64,000 nucleotides of DNA, taken from the NCBI RefSeq assembly GCF_003367235.1, contig NZ_QRGP01000001.1, forward strand, positions 1-64,000, in the 5' to 3' direction. The notes beneath the pieces were generated by a model that was not told where the DNA came from, searched no databases, and was given only the letters and a program-made list of their open reading frames with translations. Both the position numbers and the translations under genes were made by a program. The DNA comes from Sphingorhabdus pulchriflava. Lineage in GTDB: Bacteria; Pseudomonadota; Alphaproteobacteria; Sphingomonadales; Sphingomonadaceae. Of this stretch, positions 26,573 to 35,116 are shown piece after piece (within the stretch, counting starts at the first letter, position 1; every line of letters starts with the position of its first letter).

Positions 26573-28623
26573 AATGCCTGCCCTAGCGACACATAAAAGG
26601 AAAAGCGCGATTCACCGCGACGCCGGCTGACTGGCGTTGCGACGTCGATGCGGACGGGACCGAAATTGGTGTAGAAACGGCCACCCAGACCAATGCCGAA
26701 ACGCCAATTATCAAATTGCGGTGTGCTTTCCTGATAGACCTGACCGGCATCGATAAAAGCAACCGCGCCGAAATCTCCGAACCGGTAACGAACCTCTGCC
26801 GCGGCTTCGTTCAGGCTGCGGCCGCCAATCGGATTACCCTCGAAATCGACAGGTCCAAGCTGCTGGTATCCGAAGCCGCGCACAGATCCGCCGCCGCCGC
26901 CATAATAACGGCGCGATGGGGGCAGGTCGTCGCGCGACGTTCCGATGATTGATCCCACACGACCGCGTGCTGCGACAACGACCGACTCTGCGATGGGTTG
27001 GTAATAGGTGCCTTCAATCATCCCGCGCAGGTAAAAACGCGAACCTTCCCCCAATGCCGTTTCGGGCGACATGCGCAGATTGAGCCGAAAACCGCGACTT
27101 GGATTCAGCAGATCGTCTGACCGGTCAAAACCCACCTGGGCAGGTAGAGCGGCGACATAATAGAGTTTCCGATCACGCGACAGTCGCGCAATCTCGAACA
27201 GGCTTTCATAGGTGGCAAGCAATTCGAAGCCGACAGCGTAGGTCAGTTTCTTTTGCCAGATTGGTGTCGATTGATACGAAAGCGTTCCAGCAAGGCGGCC
27301 CGTATAGGCGTCGAAAGCATCGTAATTTTTGTGCAGCGCTGACAATGACAATTCGATCGTGCGGTCGCGCCGACCGGCATTAGAGCGGTTGAAGATCACC
27401 CCCAATGCCTGTTCCTGCGTACCCAGAATTCCACTGACCCCAAGCGCCCCCTCAGGCGGAAACAGATTGCGATGGGTCCAGCTGCCCTCAGCCTTGAAAC
27501 CAAGACCTGTTTCATAGCCAGCTGACGCGGCGATCGTACGTGCAGGTCCGGCCTCTTGCTTGACAAGAAGATCGGCATAAGCCGTGCCGTCAGCAGCATT
27601 GTTCTGGCTGGGGACGGCCTCGACCGAAACGGTCGATAACAGCCCGGTAGCGACCAGCGCTTCGCGTAAATCGTCGACTTTGCGGGCATCGTACAAATCT
27701 CCGGTCCTGAAGCGACGCAATATGGCGACATGTTCTGCTTCGAATACCGGATTGCCCTCGGTCAAAACCTCCCCGAAATAGCTCTTCACGCCGGTCGTAA
27801 CCGGCAGGGTATAGTCTCCGGTGCCGAGGGTTTCGTCGAGCAGGATGTCGCGTTGTCCCACCTGGGCAAAGGGATAACCATTTTGCGGCAGTGCGAGCGA
27901 AATCTGCGCTTCGGCCGCTACGACATCGTCGGCAACAATCGGGTCGCCGGTTTTTAGGGGAAAGCTTGGGCGGATTAGGTTTTCGGTGACATCGGCAGGT
28001 GCATCAAAGACAATCGAACCAAAACGATAGCGTTGGTCGGGCCGAACCCGAAACTCGACCTCAATTGCCCTTCCAGTCGTTTCAGACCGTTTTGAAGAGA
28101 GGTTGACCTTGCCGTCATAAAATCCTTCGCTCGACAATATATCGAGCAGCAATTGCTGGTCTGCGCGCGCTTTGGCGTTAATAGCCGACCGGCTTTCGGC
28201 GGACCCTCCGTTGAGGCTTAAACTGGACAGCTCGCGGAAACGTCGATTTATCCGATCAAGGATCGCGGTATGTTCGCCCGCCGCTTTCAGCCCGTCGATC
28301 TGGACTGCATAGCTGACAAGATTTTCGGCATTGTCCGTTTCGGGAATGGAGTCGTCAGACAATGGTTCAGCTGCGAAATTCTCCAGCGACGGCAATGGTT
28401 CGTCGATTGCAGGATCGGCTGGATCGAGTTCCGTTTCATCAACCTCGCCAGTTTGGGCTGGCTGCTCTCCTCCTTCGTCGACATTTTCGTCAAATGCAGG
28501 GATTGCCTTCGCGAATTCCTCATCCGAGATAATCGATGGAATCGGGCTCGCAACAGGCTGCGCTACTGCGTCCTGGGCAAGCGCGAAGGCGATCCAAGTC
28601 AGGCTTGTTTGTAGAGCAATCAT
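26569..28623 (-). CDS. tamA: TamA/BamA-family outer membrane assembly factor
   Basis: A 684-residue protein from the chosen start (MIALQTSLTWIAFALAQ, a signal peptide); an upstream in-frame ATG at 28668 would add 15 polar residues and spoil the signal. After an acidic low-complexity linker (residues ~30-80) come POTRA-like domains and then a C-terminal Omp85 16-strand barrel. The barrel carries GGGGSVRGFGYQQLGP (the VRGF/Y lid-loop motif of the superfamily) and ends in FSFYVSLGQAF with a terminal aromatic. Directly upstream of tamB with a 4-bp overlap, supporting TamA over BamA. The acidic linker is unusual. Confidence 0.9.
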   Translation of the reverse strand: MIALQTSLTWIAFALAQDAVAQPVASPIPSIISDEEFAKAIPAFDENVDEGGEQPAQTGEVDETELDPADPAIDEPLPSLENFAAEPLSDDSIPETDNAENLVSYAVQIDGLKAAGEHTAILDRINRRFRELSSLSLNGGSAESRSAINAKARADQQLLLDILSSEGFYDGKVNLSSKRSETTGRAIEVEFRVRPDQRYRFGSIVFDAPADVTENLIRPSFPLKTGDPIVADDVVAAEAQISLALPQNGYPFAQVGQRDILLDETLGTGDYTLPVTTGVKSYFGEVLTEGNPVFEAEHVAILRRFRTGDLYDARKVDDLREALVATGLLSTVSVEAVPSQNNAADGTAYADLLVKQEAGPARTIAASAGYETGLGFKAEGSWTHRNLFPPEGALGVSGILGTQEQALGVIFNRSNAGRRDRTIELSLSALHKNYDAFDAYTGRLAGTLSYQSTPIWQKKLTYAVGFELLATYESLFEIARLSRDRKLYYVAALPAQVGFDRSDDLLNPSRGFRLNLRMSPETALGEGSRFYLRGMIEGTYYQPIAESVVVAARGRVGSIIGTSRDDLPPSRRYYGGGGGSVRGFGYQQLGPVDFEGNPIGGRSLNEAAAEVRYRFGDFGAVAFIDAGQVYQESTPQFDNWRFGIGLGGRFYTNFGPVRIDVATPVSRRRGESRFSFYVSLGQAF

Positions 28624-28885
28624 TGTAGAGAAAAATTCTCCAGCCTCTGGGTCGTCTGACTGCTCCATCTATCGCCACAGAATGTCAATTGCCGACTTTT
28701 CCCGTAGGCGGCGCGTGGGTGGCGGCTCTGGTCTTTACTTTGGTAAAGGTGTCCATCGGTAAACGCTACGCAGATTGCGTTTTGCGCTTCATTCTTTGCT
28801 TGTGACCAAGGATGGCTCGGCTATGCAAGTAACCGAATTAGGCGGGGGAGGCGGCGTGAAAACTGACAGCGTAGGAGCCGGTAAA

Positions 28886-29698
28886 ATGCTTTCGGGCTGG
28901 ATGCGCGAGCCGTTGGTACATTTCCTGCTCGCCGGAATTGCCGTGTTCCTGTTTTCAATGCTGCGCGGGGAAGAGGTGGATGCGTCGAGCCGGACCATCA
29001 ACATTGATGAAGCCCAGGTTAGCAGACTAAGTGAAGCCTTTGCCCAGACTTGGCGTCGTCCGCCGACGCCTGATGAAATTGATGGGATAATCCGGGACTA
29101 TATCAAGGAGGAGGTTTATTACCGGGAGGCCTTGCGGCTTGGTCTAGATGCCGATGATACCATCATCCGGCGCAGGTTGAGGTCGAAAATGGAAACGCTA
29201 GCGGTTTCGGAGATTGAATCCGCAGTTCCCGATGATACGATATTGCAGGCTTGGCTCGACAAATACCCGCAGCGTTATGCCCAATCGGCGACTATTTCTT
29301 TTGACCAAGTCTATATCGGGACGGATGGTAGTCGAGCCTCTTCAATCCTTTCCAGGATCAAGGCAGGGGCAGACTGGCGCGAAGCAGGCGAGCCCATCAC
29401 GCTTCCGGCGACACTTGCTGAGGCAGATCGCGACAGCGTGGCACGCACGTTTGGGACAGCCTTTGCTGACGAGCTGTTCGCGTTGAAACCCGGCACGGCT
29501 TGGGCAGGTCCGTTAATGTCCGGCTTTGGCGCGCATATAGTCCGCGTGCGTTCGATTGAAGCGCGCGGAAAGCCGGGACTTGCCGACGTGCGGCGTCAGG
29601 TCGAGAATGACTGGCGCGCCACAACCGCCAAACAACGCGAGGCAAAGGCGTATCAGGCGCTACTCGACGGCTATACGATCAAGATAGAAAAACCGTGA
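28886..29698 (+). CDS. Peptidyl-prolyl cis-trans isomerase-like membrane protein
   Basis: About 270 residues. It has an N-terminal anchor (EPLVHFLLAGIAVFLFSML), then a SurA/PpiD-like chaperone region (DEIDGIIRDYIKEEVYYREALRLGL) and a degenerate parvulin domain ending in GPLMSGFGAHIVRVRS. The ATG at 28886 has AGGAG 8 bp upstream; starts at 28775 or 28823 would add a Gly-rich stretch that does not look translated. It overlaps the next gene by 4 bp (GTGA). Proteins of this type are commonly paired with HupE/UreJ-like membrane proteins; the shared role is not established. Divergent from tamA. Confidence 0.8.
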   Translation: MLSGWMREPLVHFLLAGIAVFLFSMLRGEEVDASSRTINIDEAQVSRLSEAFAQTWRRPPTPDEIDGIIRDYIKEEVYYREALRLGLDADDTIIRRRLRSKMETLAVSEIESAVPDDTILQAWLDKYPQRYAQSATISFDQVYIGTDGSRASSILSRIKAGADWREAGEPITLPATLAEADRDSVARTFGTAFADELFALKPGTAWAGPLMSGFGAHIVRVRSIEARGKPGLADVRRQVENDWRATTAKQREAKAYQALLDGYTIKIEKP

Positions 29699-30675
29699 TA
29701 CGGGGGCTTTTCCTGCTGTTCATAGCACTGGTCGCGATTGCTCCGGCATACGCCGACGAAATGCGCCCCGGTTATCTGGAGTTCAGTCAGAACAATGCCA
29801 CAGACTGGCGTTTGGTGTGGAAAGCCCCGCTGCGTGGCGGGCTGACACCTGACACCCGACCTGTGCTGCCCGATGGTTGCGCTCTGACTGGTGCTACCGA
29901 ACGTCAACGGGCCGCAGCTGCGGTGATTTTAACCAGCGCGGTCAGGTGCAAGCTTGACGTGGCGGGGCAGGGCATTGGTCTGTCGGGTTTTGGCGCAAGC
30001 CAAACCGATGTGCTGGTGCGCGTATCGCCGCTGGATCGACCGGTGCAGGTGTTGCGTCTGACACCGAAAGAACCAATGGCCGTCATCGCAGCCAAGCCAG
30101 AGCAGTGGCAGGTCGCATGGACCTATTTTGTCACCGGCATTGAGCATATCCTCTTTGGCTACGATCATTTGCTGTTTGTCGTATCGCTGGTGCTGCTGCT
30201 GTCCGGTGCGTGGACGATAGCCAAGGCTGTCACAGCCTTTACGGTCGCCCATTCGATTACCTTGATTGGTACAACGATGGGGCTGCTTGGCTTGCCGCAA
30301 CGGCCGGTCGAGGCGGTGATTGCGCTCTCCATTTTGTTCCTCGCAGTTGAAATCGCAAAAAAGCGCGAGGGGGTACCCCGATTGTCCGAACGCATACCTT
30401 GGGTTGTTGCCTTCGGTTTCGGTCTGCTGCACGGATTTGGTTTCGCAGGGGCTTTGCAGGAAATCGGATTGCCTGAAAGCGATGTTCCGACGGCGTTGCT
30501 GACGTTTAATCTGGGAGTGGAAGTTGGCCAGTTGGCGATTGTGCTGGCGGCTCTTGGCCTTTTGTATCTGCTGCGCCGTTTTGCCAAGGCAATAGAAATG
30601 CCAGTTTTGAAACTTGCCACCTATGCCATCGGTATCACGGCAAGCTTTTGGTTTGTTGAGCGCACATTTGCCTGA
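29695..30675 (+). CDS. HupE/UreJ_2 family membrane protein
   Basis: A 326-residue protein with a GTG start overlapping the PPIase stop. A signal peptide (FLLFIALVAIAPAYA) and ~120-residue soluble domain precede seven or so transmembrane segments. The family motif TGIEHILFGYDHLLFV lies near residue 148, followed by AHSITL and the HGFGFAGAL segment. The histidines in these motifs could bind a metal; related HupE/UreJ proteins transport nickel, but this long form (PF13795) is uncharacterised. Two-gene operon with the PPIase-like gene. Confidence 0.83.
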   Translation: MIRGLFLLFIALVAIAPAYADEMRPGYLEFSQNNATDWRLVWKAPLRGGLTPDTRPVLPDGCALTGATERQRAAAAVILTSAVRCKLDVAGQGIGLSGFGASQTDVLVRVSPLDRPVQVLRLTPKEPMAVIAAKPEQWQVAWTYFVTGIEHILFGYDHLLFVVSLVLLLSGAWTIAKAVTAFTVAHSITLIGTTMGLLGLPQRPVEAVIALSILFLAVEIAKKREGVPRLSERIPWVVAFGFGLLHGFGFAGALQEIGLPESDVPTALLTFNLGVEVGQLAIVLAALGLLYLLRRFAKAIEMPVLKLATYAIGITASFWFVERTFA

Positions 30676-30684
30676 TTGCTCAGT

Positions 30685-31383
30685 TCAGCGTCCGACAAAG
30701 TGCAGCGCTGGCCCGTGCATTTTGAGCCATTGATCCGCGGTTTTGCGGTCACCTTCGTATAGCGCTTCAAACCAGTCATAAAAGGCAGGGCTGTGGTCCA
30801 TGTGCCGCATATGTGCGACTTCGTGAGCCACCACCGAACGGCGGACAAAAGGTGGTGCCATCACCAGCCGCCAACTAAGCGATATTGTCCCGCGAGAAGA
30901 ACAACTGCCCCACCGGCTGCGAGGATCGCCAACCGACAAACTCGGCGCAATCTCTCCGGCCTTGTCACAATAGTCCTGCAAGTCTTGGGCGAACAAAGTC
31001 CGCGCCTCTTCGCGCAGCCAACGGATGATGCGTTGGCCCACCATTTCTTCCGGGCCACCGAGGTGCAATTCAGCGCCTTCATCACCCATGTTCCGGTGAA
31101 CACGTCTGCTGCCGTCTGGTAGCCAGACAATTTTATGCGGTTCACCGGAAAAGGCGATGGTTTCACCATGGCCGATCGACACCGATACAGGCGCCATCTC
31201 AAAGCGGGAGGCAATCCATTGCCGCTTTTGTGCGACAAAAGCGAGCGCGGTTGCAGTCGGGGCATAGACCGGCATGGTGATGCGGATTTCGCGGCGTACG
31301 GTATCGGCGCGCATCGAAATGCGCCGCGCTTGCCGTGTCCGCTTTATTCGGACAGGCACCTGCTCGCCTTCGATGTCGACCAT
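30685..31383 (-). CDS. YgjP-like M48-type metallopeptidase (DUF45)
   Basis: About 232 residues. The zinc motif is HEVAHMRHMDHSPAFY (HExxH plus downstream His), and the substrate-side SRWGSCSSRGTISLSWRL is the YgjP/SprT-like hallmark. The start MVDIEGEQVPV at 31383 fits the usual N-terminus; a longer form from 31446 would overlap the upstream gene by 44 bp. Cytosolic, no signal peptide. It is downstream of the YcgN gene in a leftward run SCO-YcgN-YgjP, 20 bp apart. Convergent with the HupE-like gene. Confidence 0.87.
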   Translation of the reverse strand: MVDIEGEQVPVRIKRTRQARRISMRADTVRREIRITMPVYAPTATALAFVAQKRQWIASRFEMAPVSVSIGHGETIAFSGEPHKIVWLPDGSRRVHRNMGDEGAELHLGGPEEMVGQRIIRWLREEARTLFAQDLQDYCDKAGEIAPSLSVGDPRSRWGSCSSRGTISLSWRLVMAPPFVRRSVVAHEVAHMRHMDHSPAFYDWFEALYEGDRKTADQWLKMHGPALHFVGR

Positions 31384-31402
31384 TGGGTCCCCGCCCTTTG
31401 GG

Positions 31403-31837
31403 TCAGAGAGGCTGTTCGACAATATGGTTTTCAAGCGGTCCAGCATGGAGTTCGGATATTGCCCGACCTTTGACCGATATGCCAGCCTGATGCACAGCAT
31501 TGCGGTCTCCGCAGATCAGATAGTGCCAATCGGGCAGTTTTTCGTCCTTTGAGCGCAGCACATAGGCGCAGGTAGAGGGCAGCCAGGGATAGTCGTCAAT
31601 CGTCCAGCGGGTTAGCCGGATGCAATCGGGCACATGCATCCTCCGATGCCGGTAATCGGCGCACATGCAACTGTTCAGATCAAGCAGTTTGCACGCGACA
31701 TTTGTCGGGTAGATGCGGCCGGTATCTTCATCTTCAACCTTGTGCAGGCAGCATTTTCCACAGCCGTCGCATAGCGCCTCCCACTCATTGCGGGTTAGCT
31801 GGTTGATCGGGCGTTCCCAGAAGGGGGTGTCGGCCAA
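31403..31837 (-). CDS. YcgN/UPF0260 cysteine-cluster protein
   Basis: About 144 residues beginning at an inferred TTG: LADTPFWERP, the standard YcgN N-terminus. An ATG start at 31894 would give extra residues that overlap the SCO gene. The CDGCGKCCLHK motif, later NSCMCADY, PDC and LICGD cysteines give a metal/Fe-S-type cysteine cluster (YkgJ/UPF0260). Function unknown. It begins one base after the SCO stop, implying translational coupling. Confidence 0.85.
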   Translation of the reverse strand: MADTPFWERPINQLTRNEWEALCDGCGKCCLHKVEDEDTGRIYPTNVACKLLDLNSCMCADYRHRRMHVPDCIRLTRWTIDDYPWLPSTCAYVLRSKDEKLPDWHYLICGDRNAVHQAGISVKGRAISELHAGPLENHIVEQPL

Positions 31838-31838
31838 G

Positions 31839-32456
31839 TTAGCGCACCCATTTCGAAAGTTCGGCTGCAACCAGCTTTGGATCACCTTCATTGGCGTCCG
31901 TATTGGGCGTGTCGGCGGGCAACAAAGCCAGCGGTTTTCCATCCGGTCCCATCAAATAGGGAACCTGGCTGTGCCCCATAAGATAGCTCTCGGGACTGGA
32001 TCCCTCGACCCGCTCATAATGAATGGCAAAGGCTTTGGCGGTGGCCGAAATTTCGCCATCGGTGCCGGTCAGGCCAATCAAGCGTGGGTGAAAGGCGCTG
32101 ACAAATTGTTTTAGCACCGCCGGCGTATCACGACCTGGGTCAACGGTGATAAACATTGGCTGCACCTTGTTCGCCAGAACGGGATGGGCTTTTTCAAACA
32201 TGGTCAGCCCGGCCATCAGATGCTGCATGTCGGGCGTGCAGATGTCTGGGCAGTTGGTGTAACCGAAATAGACCAGCCGGTATTTGCCTTTGAACTCGTC
32301 ATAGCTGCGCTTGCGACCATCCTGATCGGTCAGTGTGAAGGGGGCGCCGATTGCGGCCCCTGCAAGCGGCGCTTCGCTCAGCGGTGGTTGGGCAGGACCC
32401 GAATTACAGGCAGACAAAGCAAGGGCGGCGATAAGAAAAGTGACATTTTTGTTCAT
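31839..32456 (-). CDS. SCO1/SenC copper chaperone-like lipoprotein
   Basis: A 205-residue protein. Start MNKNVTFLIAALALSAC gives a lipoprotein signal with lipobox LSAC. The thioredoxin-like domain holds the copper ligands: C-x3-C in YTNCPDICTPD and the distal His in MGHSQVPYLMGP. SCO proteins deliver copper to the Cu-A site of cytochrome c oxidase or reduce its cysteines, acting on the periplasmic face of the inner membrane. First gene of the SCO-YcgN-YgjP run. No oxidase genes are in this window. Confidence 0.9.
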   Translation of the reverse strand: MNKNVTFLIAALALSACNSGPAQPPLSEAPLAGAAIGAPFTLTDQDGRKRSYDEFKGKYRLVYFGYTNCPDICTPDMQHLMAGLTMFEKAHPVLANKVQPMFITVDPGRDTPAVLKQFVSAFHPRLIGLTGTDGEISATAKAFAIHYERVEGSSPESYLMGHSQVPYLMGPDGKPLALLPADTPNTDANEGDPKLVAAELSKWVR

Positions 32457-32525
32457 GGCGGTGCCAGCATTGGTCTGGTAGGGGCGCAAATTCAAGTTCG
32501 CATTTTTTGATTCAGGACAGGGGAT

Positions 32526-33161
32526 ATGATCTCAATTCGTGCGGCCCGACGTGGCTTGGTCCTTTCAGTGCTCGCTTCTGTACTGGTGTCGACACCAGTG
32601 TTCGCGCAATTTTCCGACGGATATAATTTCCTGAAGGCCGTTCGCGAACGCAAGGGCGAGGACGTCGAAAAATTCATTAATGAACCTGGGTCAGTCGCTT
32701 TGCGGACCAAGGACGACGCCACTGGTGAAACTGCACTGCACATAGTCACCCAGCGCCGCGATCTCGATTGGCTGCGGTACCTGTTGCAAAAAGGAGCGGA
32801 TCCCGATCTGAAGGACAAAAAGGGCACTGCGCCCTTATTGCTCGCGACCCAACTTGGCTGGATCGAAGGTGTACAGGGATTGGTGAAGTATAAGGCGATG
32901 GTCGACATCACCAATCGCAGTGGAGAGACTGCGCTGATCCGCGCGGTGCAATTGCGCAATCCGGATATGGTGCGCGAACTGCTGAAAGCCGGCGCTAACC
33001 CCGACAAGCGAGATACGATTGCCGGGCTCAGCGCACGCGAATATGCGGCGCAGGATGGGCGTAACAGTGCGATCCTCGGCATTATCGAGCGAGGTGGAAA
33101 GACCGAGAGTCCCGCTAAAGCAGACGATCTGGATTTTTCAGGGATCAGCGACGTTAAATAG
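32526..33161 (+). CDS. Secreted ankyrin-repeat protein
   Basis: A 211-residue protein with a signal peptide (VLSVLASVLVSTPVFAQ). About four ankyrin repeats are visible: GETALHIVTQRRDLDWLRYLLQKG, GTAPLLLATQLGWIEGV, GETALIRAVQLRNPDMVRELL and LSAREYAAQDGRNSAIL. A short disordered tail (TESPAKADDLDFS) ends it. Likely a periplasmic protein-protein interaction module; partner unknown. Divergent from the SCO gene and convergent with msrB (6 bp). Confidence 0.87.
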   Translation: MISIRAARRGLVLSVLASVLVSTPVFAQFSDGYNFLKAVRERKGEDVEKFINEPGSVALRTKDDATGETALHIVTQRRDLDWLRYLLQKGADPDLKDKKGTAPLLLATQLGWIEGVQGLVKYKAMVDITNRSGETALIRAVQLRNPDMVRELLKAGANPDKRDTIAGLSAREYAAQDGRNSAILGIIERGGKTESPAKADDLDFSGISDVK

Positions 33162-33167
33162 CCGACT

Positions 33168-33659
33168 TCAAATCGGCTCGAATCTCATCGCCGCGCCATT
33201 CATGCAGTAGCGCTTGCCCGTAGGCTTGGGGCCGTCATCAAAGACATGGCCGATATGGCCGCCGCAGCGTGAGCAGTGAACTTCGGTTCGTGGCAAATGC
33301 AGGCCGTAATCCGCCTTTGTCCCGATTGCGCCGCGAATCGGTCGCCAGAAACTGGGCCAACCTGTCCCACTTTCATATTTCGTCAGCGCATTGAACAATT
33401 TTTGCCCGCATCCGGCGCAGACGAAATTCCCCTTCCGCTTTTCATCGTTAAGCGGGCTGGAAAAGGGCGGTTCGGTATACTCCTTGCGCAACACACGATA
33501 GGCCAAGGGGGAGAGGATCTTGCGCCACTCGGCATCGGATTTGACGACCGCAAAAGCCTTACCTGCTGCAGCGGATGATGCCCAAAGCGCAGCGGTAGCC
33601 AGACTTACCACGCCACCCAAGGCGGCTTTCAGGAAAATACGCTTGCCGTAATTGTTCAT
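33168..33659 (-). CDS. msrB: Exported peptide-methionine (R)-S-oxide reductase MsrB
   Basis: A 163-residue protein. The MsrB domain has two zinc CxxC pairs (CAGCG and CSRCGG), the GTGWPSFW substrate pocket and the catalytic cysteine in RYCMNGAAMRF. An N-terminal KRIFLKAALGGVVSLATAA with AAAG cleavage region suggests export by Tat or Sec, so this copy probably repairs oxidised periplasmic proteins rather than cytosolic ones. The RF(C/I)-type resolving cysteine near the N-terminus is not obvious. Confidence 0.92.
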   Translation of the reverse strand: MNNYGKRIFLKAALGGVVSLATAALWASSAAAGKAFAVVKSDAEWRKILSPLAYRVLRKEYTEPPFSSPLNDEKRKGNFVCAGCGQKLFNALTKYESGTGWPSFWRPIRGAIGTKADYGLHLPRTEVHCSRCGGHIGHVFDDGPKPTGKRYCMNGAAMRFEPI

Positions 33660-33725
33660 GCCGAAATCCTTTCGCCTGCTTGAATGTAAGTACGTTCGAA
33701 GCAGGCAAAAGGTTTCAAGGAAGAC

Positions 33726-35024
33726 TCAATATTTTGTAAGTTCAACGTCCATCGAGCGATAGCCGTGGACGAAGCAGCCGGCAACACGGATTGGTTCTGC
33801 CACGACATTCGGGCGGAGGCGGCGCTTGGCCATTTCTTCGAGAAGCACACGGATCTGCAACTCGGCCAGACGCGCGCCAACGCAGCGGTGGATGCCATAG
33901 CCGAAGGACAAATGGCGGCGCGCATTTTCGCGATCGACAATCAGTTTGTCGGGATTGTCGAAGACGGTTTCGTCGCGATTGGCCGAAAGATACCACATGC
34001 CGATCTTGTCACCTGCCTTGATTGGTGCACCGAACAGGTCGTGGTCCTTGAGCGCAGTGCGGCGCATATGCGCCAGTGGTGTCTGCCAGCGGATGACTTC
34101 GCTGACCGCATTCGGGATCAACTCTGGGTTCTTCTCCAGCTTCTCACGCTCGTCCTGGAAACTGTGCAGGCCATAGGCATAGCCCGACATCGAATTGCGG
34201 GTGGTATCATTGCCACCGACGATCAGCAGGATGAGATTCCCCATATATTCGAACTGGTTCATGTCCTTCATCGGCGAATGGATCATGCGGCTGATAAGGT
34301 CTGGTGCTTCACCCCGATTTTTGCGCTCGTCCCACAGACGCTGGAAATAGGCACCCATCTCAAACATCTTGGCCAGACGTGCCTTGCGTGTTTCCTCGGT
34401 GCGGAACAGTTCGACATCACCCGCCCAGTCAGACCATTCGGTTAGCAGACGGCGATCTTCCCATGGGAAGTCGAACAAGAGGGCCAGCATCTGTGTCGTT
34501 AGTTCGATCGAAACCTTGTCGACCCAGTCGAAAGCGGTGCCGACGGGAAGTGAATCGAGCAACTCACCGGTCCGGCGACGGATGTCGGTCGCCATGCGTT
34601 CCATTTCGCCTGGGGTGAAGGCGGGCGCAATAACACGGCGTTCCTCGGTGTGCTTGGGCCGGTCCATCGCGATGAACATCGGCATGACGATTCGCTCGTC
34701 TTCCGGAATGGGTTCATCAAGCGCTTCATCGTCAACCAGCGTGATGCCGCCATGTTCGAACGAGGAGGAGTAAATGTCTGGCAATGCCTCGACATGCTGG
34801 ATGGCTTTCAGCGTGGTGACATTCCAAAAGCTGCCAAAACCGCTGCCCTCGACCTTGTTGATCGGGGCCTGCTCGCGCATTTCCTTGAAAATCGGATGCC
34901 AGCGATCCTCGACATAGATTTCGGGTCGGGTGACGTCCCATTCATGCGGACACTGAACTACCTTCCAAGGCAGCTTCTCGCCAGATTCGGTTGCCGATGT
35001 ATCGAGCACAGGGGCAGTTGCCAT
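33726..35024 (-). CDS. Cytochrome P450, CYP153-like alkane hydroxylase
   Basis: A 432-residue soluble bacterial P450. The I-helix reads LIVGGNDTTRNSMSG, a GGNDTTRN form typical of the CYP153 family; the K-helix ExxR is EVIRW; the haem-binding loop is FGYGIHRCVGARLAE with the Cys ligand. CYP153 enzymes hydroxylate terminal carbons of alkanes or fatty acids with a ferredoxin and reductase. Those partners are not adjacent, though a [2Fe-2S] ferredoxin lies at 55083. AGAGGAG lies 7 bp before the ATG at 35024. Family assignment is from memory of the motifs. Confidence 0.85.
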   Translation of the reverse strand: MATAPVLDTSATESGEKLPWKVVQCPHEWDVTRPEIYVEDRWHPIFKEMREQAPINKVEGSGFGSFWNVTTLKAIQHVEALPDIYSSSFEHGGITLVDDEALDEPIPEDERIVMPMFIAMDRPKHTEERRVIAPAFTPGEMERMATDIRRRTGELLDSLPVGTAFDWVDKVSIELTTQMLALLFDFPWEDRRLLTEWSDWAGDVELFRTEETRKARLAKMFEMGAYFQRLWDERKNRGEAPDLISRMIHSPMKDMNQFEYMGNLILLIVGGNDTTRNSMSGYAYGLHSFQDEREKLEKNPELIPNAVSEVIRWQTPLAHMRRTALKDHDLFGAPIKAGDKIGMWYLSANRDETVFDNPDKLIVDRENARRHLSFGYGIHRCVGARLAELQIRVLLEEMAKRRLRPNVVAEPIRVAGCFVHGYRSMDVELTKY

Positions 35025-35116
35025 TTTAGACTCCTCTTTCTTTGTCATGAAGAGTGCCATTGCTGACAATAATGTCAATCCCGTTTCGATAAGCAACTTA
35101 ATTTGCGGTTAGCAAA

